64,000 nucleotides of DNA, from the NCBI GenBank assembly GCA_030604885.1, contig JAUVUZ010000001.1, forward strand, positions 124,001 to 188,000, read 5' to 3'. Shown piece by piece: positions 26,978-35,359 of this stretch. This DNA comes from Alphaproteobacteria bacterium (lineage in GTDB: Bacteria > Pseudomonadota > Alphaproteobacteria > Rhodospirillales > Rhodospirillaceae). The first letter of the stretch is position 1; every line of letters starts with the position of its first letter. A model generated the notes under the pieces. That model was not told the origin of the DNA, made no database searches, and saw only the letters and a program-made list of their open reading frames with translations. The translations under genes were made by a program, and so were the position numbers.

Positions 26978-28233
26978 TGACGCGCCTCCTGCGATCCCGC
27001 GGCAGCTTGGTCACCGTTCTCAGCATCCCCCGGCAGCATGGAGATCATCTGCGGCACCACCTGCATGCCTGGGCGGACGAGTCCTTTCACAATGATCTTG
27101 TCGGCTGGCTTGAGACCCGCCGCGACGACGCGCAGGCCATCGATCATGGGTCCGATTTCGACCGGGCGGTATTCCGCCTTGTTGTCGGCCCCGAGAGCGA
27201 GAACGTAGCGCCGCCCCTGGTCGATACCGATCGCCTGATCGTCGATGAGCACGGTCTGGGCTGGTTCGGCCGTGACGAGCTTGACCCGCGCGAACAGGCC
27301 GGGCGTCAGCCTGCCGTCCGGGTTCTTGACGATGGCTCTTGCGCGGATCGTCCCGGTGCTCCGGTCCACGCGGTTGCCGAGGAAGTCGAGTTCGCCGGTA
27401 TGCGGGAAGCCCGTATCGGTCATCAAGCCCAGATGCACCGGGAGCTTGCCGGCAACCGTTCCCGTCTCGGGTGCGCGGGCATTGGCTACAAAGCCGAGAT
27501 AGGTGGCTTCGTCGATGTCGAAATAGACGTAGAGCGGGTCGGTCGCGACAATCGTGGTGAGGAGCGTCGCAGCGCCTGCATTGCCGCCGGTGACGAGATT
27601 GCCTTCTGTGATGAGAACCCGGTCGACGCGCCCTGCAATCGGTGCGGTGACGCGGGTGAAGGAGAGATCGAGTTCGGCGGCCGAGACGGCAACCTTGGCG
27701 ATGTCGACTTGCGCCTGGCGTTGACGCCGCATGGCCTGCGCGTCATCGAAAGCCTTGCGTGGCGCGTTGCCTTTCGAAGTCAGCGCTTCGGTGCGCCCGA
27801 AGTCGATCTCGGCCTGATCGTGCAGAACGTTTGCCTGCTGCAACTGTGCCTTGGCCGCGTTCAGGGCCACTTCGAACGGTCGCGGATCGATCTGGAAGAG
27901 AAGCTCGCCGGGCCGCACGAGACCGCCTTCGGGAACGCTGACGGTGACGATCGCGCCGCCGACGCGCGGACGCAGCTCGATAGCTTTGGCCGCTTCCAGA
28001 TGACCGGTAAACTCAACGGACGGCGCGACCTTGCGCGTGATGACCTCGGCAACCGGCACCTGCGGAACAGGCATCTGTGCCGGCTGCGCGACAGCCTCCG
28101 AGGCAGCGGTCGAGGAAGCAAGCGCCAGAACGCTTTTGGCGTAGGGTCCGATCTCGTCGCGATAGACGGTGGCAAGCGTGCCACCGGCGATGACGGCGCC
28201 GGCCAGGAATAGGGTGGCGGCTTTATTACTCAT
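26974..28233 (-). CDS. RND efflux periplasmic adaptor (membrane fusion protein)
   Basis: A 419-residue adaptor: an N-terminal membrane anchor (LFLAGAVIAGGTLATVY), then the biotinyl-lipoyl halves (LRPRVGGAIVTVSVPEGG and FTRVTAPIAGRVDRVLIT) around an alpha-helical hairpin, then beta-barrel and membrane-proximal domains. It links the inner-membrane pump to an outer-membrane channel. Its stop overlaps the start of the pump gene. A MerR-type promoter lies 70-100 bases upstream. Confidence 0.92.
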   Translation of the reverse strand: MSNKAATLFLAGAVIAGGTLATVYRDEIGPYAKSVLALASSTAASEAVAQPAQMPVPQVPVAEVITRKVAPSVEFTGHLEAAKAIELRPRVGGAIVTVSVPEGGLVRPGELLFQIDPRPFEVALNAAKAQLQQANVLHDQAEIDFGRTEALTSKGNAPRKAFDDAQAMRRQRQAQVDIAKVAVSAAELDLSFTRVTAPIAGRVDRVLITEGNLVTGGNAGAATLLTTIVATDPLYVYFDIDEATYLGFVANARAPETGTVAGKLPVHLGLMTDTGFPHTGELDFLGNRVDRSTGTIRARAIVKNPDGRLTPGLFARVKLVTAEPAQTVLIDDQAIGIDQGRRYVLALGADNKAEYRPVEIGPMIDGLRVVAAGLKPADKIIVKGLVRPGMQVVPQMISMLPGDAENGDQAAAGSQEARQ

Positions 28234-28536
28234 TCTCGTTCACCTTCAAAAGACGCGCGCTCCCGGCCAGCCGGATGCGGCGACGTTCATTTTTTTTGCG
28301 AAGGTGCGGTTTCCAACGATGGAAAGGTCAAGGGCCTTGGAAAAGTTTTTCCGAACGGACCCTTGACGCTGCCGCCTAGCCATGCAGCGGCCAACCGCAT
28401 GCCTTGCTTCGCCGACGTCTTGGAGGAAGTGGAGTCCGTCCCCGAATGAGCGCGATGGATCAGCGTTACCGCGACGGGCTCCAGTCATGGGAAGCCGCCA
28501 GTCCTAACCGGCTGACGGCTCCTTGAGTGCGTGGGA
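28234..28536. other. Control region between the Zn/Cd ATPase stop and the RND operon
   Basis: No convincing gene in 303 bases. It holds the MerR-type site at 28303-28331 (separate entry) and a run of eight T at 28290-28297 between that site and the adaptor gene. A frame of 80 codons on the minus strand (28246-28488) spans the operator and is not likely to be real. Confidence 0.5.
28303..28331 (-). promoter_or_regulatory. MerR-type promoter/operator, copy A (RND operon)
   Basis: Minus-strand TTGACC (28326-28331) as -35, a 19-bp spacer with the dyad TTTCC-ATCGTT-GGAAA, then CACCTT in the -10 position. This spacing is the over-long one used by MerR-family activators. It shares TTGACCTT-N3-A-N2-G-N-TGGAA with four other sites in the window. 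Confidence 0.75.
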
Positions 28537-31314
28537 CTAGCGGCTTTCGGCCGGGACGAGGGGGCGAGAACGCATACCTTCATCGCGACCGTCATCGGCA
28601 GACTTCGCCCCCTTGAAACGCAAGAGCCGCAACGCATTCAGCGTAACGATCGCAGTTGCGCCCGTATCGGCAAGGACCGCGATCCAGAGGCCGGTGATGC
28701 CGAGGACGCTGGTGACAAGGAACAACGCCTTCAGCGCCAGAGCGAAGACCACATTCTGGTGAATGTTCGCCATGGTCGCGCGAGACAGCGCGACCAGATG
28801 GGCGACATCCGTGACGCGGCTTTTCATGAGGGCCGCATCAGCAGTCTCGATGGCGACATCAGTTCCGCCGCCCATAGCGATACCAACATCAGCAGAGGCC
28901 AGAGCCGGAGCATCGTTGATACCGTCGCCGACCATGGCAACCTTCGACTGGCGCTTCATCTCATTCACGAGATTGAGCTTGTCCTGCGGCAGCAGCTCGG
29001 CGCTCCACTCGATACCGAGACCCTTGGCAATGGCCTGGGCGGTGCGCCGGTTGTCGCCGGTCAGCATGACGGAGCGGACCCCCATCGCTTTGAGCTGGGC
29101 GACACCCTCGCGCGCGTCACGGCGCGGTTCGTCGCGCAGGGCGATGAGGCCGAGGACTTCCTTCGCCTGCTCGTCGAAAAGGACGGCAACGGTATTGCCG
29201 CGATCTTCGAGCTTCTCGATGGCGCTGCGCTCCAGCCCCCCGAGCGTCGTCACCTGGGCGGCATGTGTCGGGGAGCTGACGGCGAGGCGACGGCCGGCAA
29301 CAGTCGCATGCACGGCCTTACCCGCCGTCGCCGATGCGTCCTGTGCGAGGGGAACGGCGACGCCATCGGTTTCGGCGCGGCCGATGATCGCCTTTGCAAG
29401 CGGATGGCTCGAACCCTTTTCGACTGCCGCCGCCAACGCGATAACATCGCTCTCCTCATTCTTGCCAAAGGCGAAGACTTCGGTGACGCGCGGCTTGCCC
29501 TCAGTGAGCGTACCCGTCTTGTCGAAGGCGATGGCGCTCACCTTGCCGATGGTTTCGAGCGCATTACCGCCCTTGATCAGGAGGCCGCGGCGCGTGCCGA
29601 CGGCGAGGCCCGAGGCAATCGCCGCAGGCGTCGAGAGGACAAGCGCGCAGGGGCATGCGATCAGCAGCAGCGCGAGGCCGCGGTAGATCCATGTGTCCCA
29701 ATCACCGCCCATCGCGAGCGGCGGGACGACGACGATCAGCGCGGCGATCAGCATCACCGCCGGGGTATAGTAGCGGCTGAAATTCTCGATGAAGCGCGCG
29801 GTCGGGGCCTTGGCGGACTGCGCCTGCTCGACGAGCTGGATGATGCGCGAGATCGTGTTGTCGGAAGCCGTCTTTTCAACGCGGACCTGAAGAACGCCAT
29901 CGACATTGATGGAGCCGGCGAAAATGCTGTCTCCCTTGGCCTTCGAGCGTGGCACGGATTCGCCGGTGATAGGCGACTCGTCGAGGCTGGAAGCGCCCTG
30001 GATGATTTGCCCGTCGGCCGGCACGCGGTCGCCCGGCCGCACCAGAACCAGATCGCTGACACGCAAGGACGTGGCCGGGACGCTGCGCTGCCCGCCATTC
30101 GGATCGAGCAGGACGGCCGTTTTCGGCACGAGCGATGCAAGGGCCTTTATACCGGCGCGCGCCCTCCCGGCCGCAACGCTTTCGAGCAATTCCCCGACCG
30201 CGAACAGGAACACGACCGCAGCCGCTTCTTCAGCCTCGCCGATCACGAGGGCGCCGATCGAGGCGACAACCATCAACGTCTCGATAGAGAACGGAGATCC
30301 AGAGGTCGCGAGCGCGAATGCCTTGCGAGCGAAGGGAATGACGCCCGCGACGACGGCGGCGGCAAAGATCCATTCCGCATAAAGGGGGAAGAATTGGGCA
30401 ATGGCGTAGGCCGAGCCCATCAGCAGACCGAGCCCAATGACATGCTTGCCCTTGCGGGTCTGCCACCAGCGCTGATTGCGCATCGCTGGCGCGACGTCGA
30501 TGGCCGCATCGGACGAAGCCGAAAGCCCGCCTGTGTTGGACACCCCGAAGCCGAGGCTCTTGATCGTCTTTTCGATGTCGGCGACCTTGGTGATCGCGCC
30601 GGCAGCAAGCGTCAGTTCGAGCGTTTCGGTCGTGAAGTTCACGCGCACGTCGGAGACGTCTGGCATCCGCGCCAAGGCGACCTCGATCTTGCCGACGCAG
30701 CTTGCGCAATCCATCCCCTCGACACGCATCGAGACATTGGGTGGAGAGGCCGGTGCGGCGCGGGGAGTTGGCGCGCGGCCCGCGTGATCATGTCCAGAGC
30801 AGCCACCGTGGCCGTGATCATGATCGTGATGAGCGTGCTCGTGCTCGTGGTCGTGGTGAGCGTGGTCTTGATCGCCACCGCAAGCACCGTGATGGCCGTG
30901 CGCGGCGTGATCGTGACCGTCATGACCATGGTCGTGCTTGTGATCGTGGCCGCCGCAGCCGTTGTGATCGTCGTGGCTTGCGTGATCGTGATCGCCGGCG
31001 CAGCCTTTGTGATCATGACCAGCATGGGCGTCGGAGCGCTGCACAGGCGCGGCGGGAATCGCAGAAGGCGGCAGCTCGGACACGTCGAACCCGAGCGAGC
31101 GAATCTTCTTGGCGATATCCTTCGACGTCGTTTTGCTTGTGGCATCGCGCGAGAGCAACAATGTCTCAGTCGCGAAGTTGACGGCAACGTCGGAGATACC
31201 CCCCAGACGGCCCAAGGCCGTCTCAATCTTGCCGACGCAGCTTGCGCAATCCATGCCGTCGACACGAAAACCGAGCCGTTCATTAGCGCCCGGCGTTGAA
31301 AGTCCAGTTGTCAT
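28537..31314 (-). CDS. Zn/Cd/Pb-exporting P-type ATPase (ZntA/CadA type) with two HMA domains
   Basis: A 925-residue PIB-2 ATPase. Two heavy-metal-binding domains, each with GMDCASC (about residues 20-26 and 200-206), are joined by a long histidine-rich linker. The membrane CPC motif is in LLIACPCALVLSTP (about 553), the phosphorylated aspartate in DKTGTLTEG (about 595), and the [10 protein letters not shown] hinge follows. The C-terminal LALKALFL lysine and LADTGAT aspartate mark Zn/Cd/Pb transporters. It exports divalent soft metals from the cytoplasm. The gene follows an arsR gene on the same strand; a TTGAA-N6-TTCAA operator (31395-31410) precedes it. Confidence 0.93.
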   Translation of the reverse strand: MTTGLSTPGANERLGFRVDGMDCASCVGKIETALGRLGGISDVAVNFATETLLLSRDATSKTTSKDIAKKIRSLGFDVSELPPSAIPAAPVQRSDAHAGHDHKGCAGDHDHASHDDHNGCGGHDHKHDHGHDGHDHAAHGHHGACGGDQDHAHHDHEHEHAHHDHDHGHGGCSGHDHAGRAPTPRAAPASPPNVSMRVEGMDCASCVGKIEVALARMPDVSDVRVNFTTETLELTLAAGAITKVADIEKTIKSLGFGVSNTGGLSASSDAAIDVAPAMRNQRWWQTRKGKHVIGLGLLMGSAYAIAQFFPLYAEWIFAAAVVAGVIPFARKAFALATSGSPFSIETLMVVASIGALVIGEAEEAAAVVFLFAVGELLESVAAGRARAGIKALASLVPKTAVLLDPNGGQRSVPATSLRVSDLVLVRPGDRVPADGQIIQGASSLDESPITGESVPRSKAKGDSIFAGSINVDGVLQVRVEKTASDNTISRIIQLVEQAQSAKAPTARFIENFSRYYTPAVMLIAALIVVVPPLAMGGDWDTWIYRGLALLLIACPCALVLSTPAAIASGLAVGTRRGLLIKGGNALETIGKVSAIAFDKTGTLTEGKPRVTEVFAFGKNEESDVIALAAAVEKGSSHPLAKAIIGRAETDGVAVPLAQDASATAGKAVHATVAGRRLAVSSPTHAAQVTTLGGLERSAIEKLEDRGNTVAVLFDEQAKEVLGLIALRDEPRRDAREGVAQLKAMGVRSVMLTGDNRRTAQAIAKGLGIEWSAELLPQDKLNLVNEMKRQSKVAMVGDGINDAPALASADVGIAMGGGTDVAIETADAALMKSRVTDVAHLVALSRATMANIHQNVVFALALKALFLVTSVLGITGLWIAVLADTGATAIVTLNALRLLRFKGAKSADDGRDEGMRSRPLVPAESR
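30771..31029. repeat. Histidine/aspartate-rich low-complexity linker in the Zn/Cd ATPase
   Basis: About 85 codons between the two HMA domains, made mostly of His, Asp, Gly and a few Cys (pieces such as GHDHKHDHGHDGHDH). The DNA reads as degenerate repeats of GAYCAY/GGCCAC units, giving long open frames on the other strand that are not genes. Such segments bind zinc or nickel; this one is unusually long. Confidence 0.8.
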
Positions 31315-31394
31315 TCCGATCTCCTTTCCGGCCGCCGCAGCGGGCGCGCGTCCTCACACGCCCTGCGCGGCTTCGGAAGGAGTCAATAACACAA

Positions 31395-31410
31395 TTGAAC
31401 AGTTATTCAA
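31395..31410. promoter_or_regulatory. ArsR/SmtB-type operator, copy 1 (Zn/Cd ATPase)
   Basis: The palindrome TTGAA-CAGTTA-TTCAA. It fits the TGAA-N6-TTCA pattern bound by SmtB/CadC-type repressors. It lies about 80 bases upstream of the ATPase start and after the arsR stop. The same 16-bp pattern recurs at 50449 and 50701. Confidence 0.7.
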
Positions 31411-31446
31411 GTGTTTTCAGGAAAATTATGCTCTTTTCCAGGCAGA

Positions 31447-31836
31447 TCAGTCGTCCGCATGGTCCTCCGAAATATGCGTCGCCATATCCTGAAGAACATG
31501 GCTGACGTGGTGGTCGGCGATCTCGTAGAAGATTTGCTTGCCCTGGCGATCGCCCTTGACGAGACGCGCGCCACGCAGCAGGCGCAGATGGTGGCTGACG
31601 AGGGTCACGGACAGGTCGAGCCGCTCGGCGATGTCGCCCACCGAAATGGGCGCCGGTACGCAGCTCAGCAGGATCTTCAACCGTGAGGGATCGCCGAGCA
31701 GGCGAAACGTTTCCGCGAGGATCGTGACCTCGTTCTGCGAGAGCGACGGGAGCAGGAGGTGAGCTTCAACCTCCATATGCGTGGGGGCCGCACGATCGTC
31801 CGGCTTCTTGGCGTTCGTCTTCTTGATAGCAGTCAT
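31447..31836 (-). CDS. ArsR/SmtB-family metal-responsive repressor
   Basis: A 129-residue winged-helix repressor: LAETFRLLGDPSRLKILLSC, VGDIAERLDLSVTLVSHHLRLLRGARLV (recognition helix) and GKQIFYEIADHHVSHVLQDM. The final DHHVSHVL histidines and aspartate sit where SmtB/CzrA have their alpha-5 zinc site. Cysteine of the ELCV-type alpha-3 site is not present. It probably represses the downstream ATPase in the absence of zinc or cadmium. ATG 31836 is used; TTG 31842 is also in frame. Confidence 0.88.
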   Translation of the reverse strand: MTAIKKTNAKKPDDRAAPTHMEVEAHLLLPSLSQNEVTILAETFRLLGDPSRLKILLSCVPAPISVGDIAERLDLSVTLVSHHLRLLRGARLVKGDRQGKQIFYEIADHHVSHVLQDMATHISEDHADD

Positions 31837-32157
31837 CTGCAAGCTTTACCTGAGTTCGGGACGGAACCTGCCGGCATTTGATCGCCAAGAGCTGTCCGTG
31901 TTGATTGGTCTCACCCAGTTTACCGGATGGGCGCGCAATCACAATGCGAAACACGGTCGCTGTCGATCGGCGGGACAGTTGGCGCAGTCCTTCTCTGCCC
32001 CTGCGTCACATCTCGAATTTTCCTTTTCCGCGCAAGAACAGTCTTGACCTTACAATCGCTGGAAGCCGCACGCTGCGGACAACCTTGCCAAATCCGCCTA
32101 CCGTTGTGCGGCCTGGCGGCGGGGCAACCGAGTCGAATTCAGAGAAGGGCAAGACCG
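31837..32157. other. Divergent control region between arsR and the glutaredoxin gene
   Basis: No gene in about 320 bases. It contains the MerR-type site D (32044-32072) directed at the glutaredoxin gene and presumably the arsR promoter near 31850-31950. AGAAGGGC ends 8 bases before the glutaredoxin ATG. Confidence 0.5.
32044..32072 (+). promoter_or_regulatory. MerR-type promoter/operator, copy D (glutaredoxin / ferredoxin)
   Basis: TTGACC at 32044-32049, 19-bp spacer containing CGCTGGAAGC, then CACGCT in the -10 position. The left half TTACAAT deviates most from the other four copies. The first downstream gene starts at 32158. Confidence 0.65.
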
Positions 32158-32424
32158 ATGACAGAGAGCAGCAAACCCCAGATTCTCATCTACACCACAC
32201 CGACCTGTCCGGACTGCCACGCGCTCAAACGCTGGCTCGACCAACAGGGCCTCGCCTACGAGGAACGCGACCTCACCGACCCGAAGATCGCCGAGGAGGC
32301 AAAGGCCCGGACCGGCGTCCGCGTCGCTCCGATCACCATCATAGGATCGGACGTCTTCTACGGGACTTTCCTGAGCCAGAAGCCGGGCCTCGTCAAGGCG
32401 CTCGGTCTCGCCGGGGGCCTGTGA
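32158..32424 (+). CDS. Glutaredoxin-family protein (CPDC)
   Basis: An 88-residue glutaredoxin/NrdH-like protein: ILIYTTPTCPDCHALKRWLD carries the redox pair CPDC at residues 17-20, and VRVAPITIIGSDVFYG is the cis-proline loop. It would reduce disulfides or mixed thiols in the cytoplasm. It is the first gene after the MerR-type site D, so it is likely metal-induced. It is 10 bases upstream of a truncated ferredoxin-reductase gene. Confidence 0.88.
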   Translation: MTESSKPQILIYTTPTCPDCHALKRWLDQQGLAYEERDLTDPKIAEEAKARTGVRVAPITIIGSDVFYGTFLSQKPGLVKALGLAGGL

Positions 32425-32434
32425 GGAGACGCAG

Positions 32435-32800
32435 ATGACGATCAAGTTCGTTGATATCCGGCAGGCGCGGACCAGCCTTGAGGTCCAAAAGGACCAAACC
32501 ATCCTCGACGCCGCGCTCGCCGCCGGCATTCCCTATCCTCACGGTTGCCGCTCCGGCCGCTGCGGCTCCTGCAAGTCCCGCCTGATCGAGGGCGAGGTGG
32601 AATTGCTCCAGCACTCACGCTTCGCGCTCACCGAGGAAGAGAAAGCCGATGGCCTGATCCTTTCATGTCGCGCTCTGCCGCACACGGATGCGGCCGTAGC
32701 CTGGTTGGGCAGCGATGACGACGATGCCGTGGAGACGCCGCGACGCCTGGACGCGACTGTCACCGGCCTCGACGACCTCACGCACGATATCAAGCTGGTG
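32435..32800 (+). pseudogene. Ferredoxin-NAD(P)H reductase, truncated after the 2Fe-2S domain
   Basis: The N-terminal plant-type 2Fe-2S domain is complete: GCRSGRCGSCKSRLIEGEVEL gives three cysteines and ILSCRAL the fourth. After it, RLDATVTGLDDLTHDIKLV begins the FAD-binding beta barrel of an oxygenase-type reductase, then at about 32,800 the frame changes to unrelated sequence and stops at 32,914. The FAD and NAD domains are missing, so reductase activity is lost, although the 2Fe-2S part could still fold. The break marks an old recombination point before the DUF2285 gene. Confidence 0.8.
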
Positions 32801-32891
32801 CCAGATCGCACTTCCAGCATAAATCCATCACAATCCCGGTTTGAGCACAGGCAGGAAAAAGGCGCTGCATATGGCTTCGCAGGTTGCCCGT

Positions 32892-33678
32892 TCAGCGCTG
32901 CCCATCTGCCTTGATGGGATAGTGCAGCAGCAACCGATAGCCACCGCGCATCATCTTGATGCCGTGTGCAACGAGGCGGCGAGCCTTGTTCTTGCTCGGG
33001 GCGATTTCCCAGTCCTCCTTGTTGCCCCTGAATCCAAGTAGTGCTTCGGCGATGGTGCGATAGCTCGCGCCGTGCAGCCGTGCGTCCAAGGCGCGTAGCG
33101 ACAGGATGTGCCATTGGCGAAGTTGGGCGAGCATGGCCCGAAAGTCCGGCCCCGGCGGGCGGCCTTCGACGGAGCGCCAGAATCGCCGGGCCGCATGAGA
33201 TCGCAGTTCGTAAAAGGCATCCGAAGGTAAGAACGTGCCGTAGAAGGTTGCAGCGTCGGGAGCAGCGCGAGGCAGCCATAATTGATGCGCGATGCCATCG
33301 ACACGCCAGATGCCGTGCCAGCCATCGGCCGCGCGGCGCAGGTCGATTCCGTCGAGATGGGCAAGCTTGATGGTCGGCCCGTTCGCGTCGATTACATGCG
33401 CGACGGGCAACAGCATGAAGGCGTTCGCATACACGCGCGGCGACCAGAGCAGAGCTTGCAGATCAGCCGCCAAGTCAGGGTCACTCGGGAAACAGCAAGC
33501 CCCAGCGCTGCGCAAACGATTCCAGTTGGTGCGCGCTTTGTCTGCTGGCCAGCGCCAACGTCTGGCAGTCTTGGCGATATTCGTCGTCGCGGCGCAGATG
33601 CTCCCAAGCGAAATCGGCGGCAGAAAGCTGTGACATGTACCCGTAGGCCGGATGGTGCCACCACTCGATATGCAGCAT
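32892..33678 (-). pseudogene. DUF6499/DUF2285 protein gene, frameshifted
   Basis: The first part (33678-33481, MLHIEWWHHPAYGYMSQLSA to RWGLLFPE) is the DUF6499 regulator-like domain; the DUF2285 domain (SDPDLAADLQALLWSPRV to MMRGGYRLLLHYPIKA) continues in the +1 frame to 32892. In full-length relatives the two are joined with RWGLxFPxDPD at this point, so a one-base indel near 33,481-33,490 (in CCCGAG) best explains it; a coupled start or programmed shift is less likely. These proteins are typical of proteobacterial ICEs, near the replication/partition end. Function unknown. Confidence 0.65.
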
Positions 33679-33801
33679 AGCATCCTCCCTCCATGCCGCG
33701 CCTTGATTGGATGGCCGACACAAGAGGGGCGAGACTCTTAACTGAAGGTCGCTCATTGGTGGTGAACGCCGCCGGCCGCCGCATCGATTAGGTCAGCACA
33801 T

Positions 33802-35262
33802 TTAGTTCGTCCGGCGTCCATAGACTGCCAGTCTTGCCAGCAGGATCGCGGCGATGACGGCGGCAGCGACGTTATAACTCATGCCGGAGACGAAGGCGGA
33901 GGCGTAGCGCGCGGCCTGTCCGTCCAATCCCGTCCCGAGAGCCGCACCGAACAGGATTCCCACCGCTGCCACACCAAGAGCTGCACCAACCTGCTGGAGT
34001 GTCGAGATGACGCCAGAGGCCATGCCCGCCTGCCGCTCCTCCACGAAGCCGAGCACGAGGTTGAGCAGCGGCGTCATGATCATCGCCTGCGCCCCTCCGA
34101 TCACGATCAGCGCCGGGATGAGATGGGTGACCACCAGATCGGGTCCGGCGATCCACACCTGTCCGATAAGCACGCCGAACGAGACAGCATAGACGAGCGC
34201 CCCCATGGCAATGGCCGGCGTGCCGAAGCGTGCGACGAGGCGCGGCGCGCTCAAGGACAGGATGACGAAGGCGATCGAGCACGGCACGAAGACGCTGCCG
34301 GCCGCGAACGGGCTGAGGCCGAACCCCGTCTGCACCAAAAGCGCGAAGCAAAGGAAGAAGGATGAGGCCGTCGAATAGATCAGCAGCACCAGCAGTCCGC
34401 CTTGCGCGAAGCGGGGTTGGCGCATAAGCACCATGTCCACCAAGGGCTGATGGCCGGCTTTCCGGCGGCACTCCTGATGGCGGTAGAAGGTGGCGAGCAG
34501 GATTGCGGCCCCGGCGAGCGACAGGAAGCTCCAGAGCTGCCAGCCATGGGTCGGGGATTCCACCAGCGGCACGAGCAACAGGGTAAGGCCGAGGCTGACC
34601 AGCGCCACGCCTGGCCAGTCGAGCGTCGGGCGCTCGGGCGAGCGCGTCTCCGGGATGAAGCGCGCCATCAGAATTGCGAAGACCCCGACAGGCACATTGA
34701 CGAGGAAGATCGTGCGCCATCCAAGATCGAAGATGTTGGCCTCGACCAGAAAGCCGCCGACGATTTGTCCTGCGATAGCGGCAAGCCCCAGCGTCATGCC
34801 GAGGAAACCGAAGGCGCGGCGGCTGTCGTCGCCGGAGAAGTTCACCCGGATCGAGGCATAGACCTGCGGGAAGAGCAACGCCGCCGCCAGCCCCTGCAAT
34901 ACGCGCGCGCCCATCAGGATTTCCACGGTGGGGGCAATACCGCAAAGAAACGATGCGAGGGTGAACCCCGCCATGCCGAGAATGAACAGCCTCCGCCGCC
35001 CATAGAGATCGCCGAGCCGTCCGCCCGTAACCAGCAGCACACCGAAGGCGAGTTCGTAACCCGCCACGATGAACCCGATCTGCGACAGGCTCGCCCCGAG
35101 TTCGGCCTGCATGGAAGGGATTGCGACATTGACCACGAAAAGATCGAAGATCGTCACGAACCCCGCGAGTAGCAGGATGGACAGACCGAGCCAGGGCGGG
35201 CGGCGGATGGCTTCGGGCGATATGGTGGAAGGCGGTTCGGCGGTGCAGGCTTCGGAACTCAT
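33802..35262 (-). CDS. MFS drug exporter, DHA2 (14-TMS) family
   Basis: A 486-residue major facilitator with about fourteen membrane segments. The N-terminal FDLFVVNVAIPSMQ and GGRLGDLYGRRRLFILGM (motif A) and GARVLQGLAAALLFPQVYA (motif B) are typical of EmrB/QacA-type proton-drug antiporters. It is transcribed divergently from an HTH regulator gene with a shared inverted repeat between them, so that regulator probably controls it. The substrate is unknown. Confidence 0.88.
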   Translation of the reverse strand: MSSEACTAEPPSTISPEAIRRPPWLGLSILLLAGFVTIFDLFVVNVAIPSMQAELGASLSQIGFIVAGYELAFGVLLVTGGRLGDLYGRRRLFILGMAGFTLASFLCGIAPTVEILMGARVLQGLAAALLFPQVYASIRVNFSGDDSRRAFGFLGMTLGLAAIAGQIVGGFLVEANIFDLGWRTIFLVNVPVGVFAILMARFIPETRSPERPTLDWPGVALVSLGLTLLLVPLVESPTHGWQLWSFLSLAGAAILLATFYRHQECRRKAGHQPLVDMVLMRQPRFAQGGLLVLLIYSTASSFFLCFALLVQTGFGLSPFAAGSVFVPCSIAFVILSLSAPRLVARFGTPAIAMGALVYAVSFGVLIGQVWIAGPDLVVTHLIPALIVIGGAQAMIMTPLLNLVLGFVEERQAGMASGVISTLQQVGAALGVAAVGILFGAALGTGLDGQAARYASAFVSGMSYNVAAAVIAAILLARLAVYGRRTN

Positions 35263-35299
35263 CTGGCGTCCTCTTGTGTTGACGCGCCAGCGATTCCAC

Positions 35300-35353
35300 G
35301 CCCATTATCCTTTTACAATTTAACTTCTTATACTGTTGCTTTTTGTAATGGGC
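35300..35353. promoter_or_regulatory. Inverted-repeat operator between the MFS and HTH genes
   Basis: GCCCATTA at 35300-35307 and TAATGGGC at 35346-35353, 38 bases apart, in an AT-rich divergent promoter region with a -10-like TATACT at 35329-35334. It is a likely binding site of the HTH regulator encoded at 35360. Confidence 0.5.
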
Positions 35354-35359
35354 TAACCG

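Noticed and set aside
30771-31029. Possible tandem repeat or CRISPR-like array.
   Set aside because: The periodic look comes from repeated His/Asp/Gly codons inside a coding region; there are no regular repeat-spacer units. No CRISPR was found elsewhere.
28531-31299. A 922-codon open frame on the plus strand.
   Set aside because: It is the complement of the Zn/Cd ATPase gene, including a hydrophobic valine/isoleucine run that is just the His-rich linker read backwards.
33481-33678. Treating the DUF6499 part as a separate intact gene followed by DUF2285.
   Set aside because: The second part has no start codon with a ribosome binding site near the junction, and the RWGLLFP/SDPDL join fits one continuous protein in another frame.
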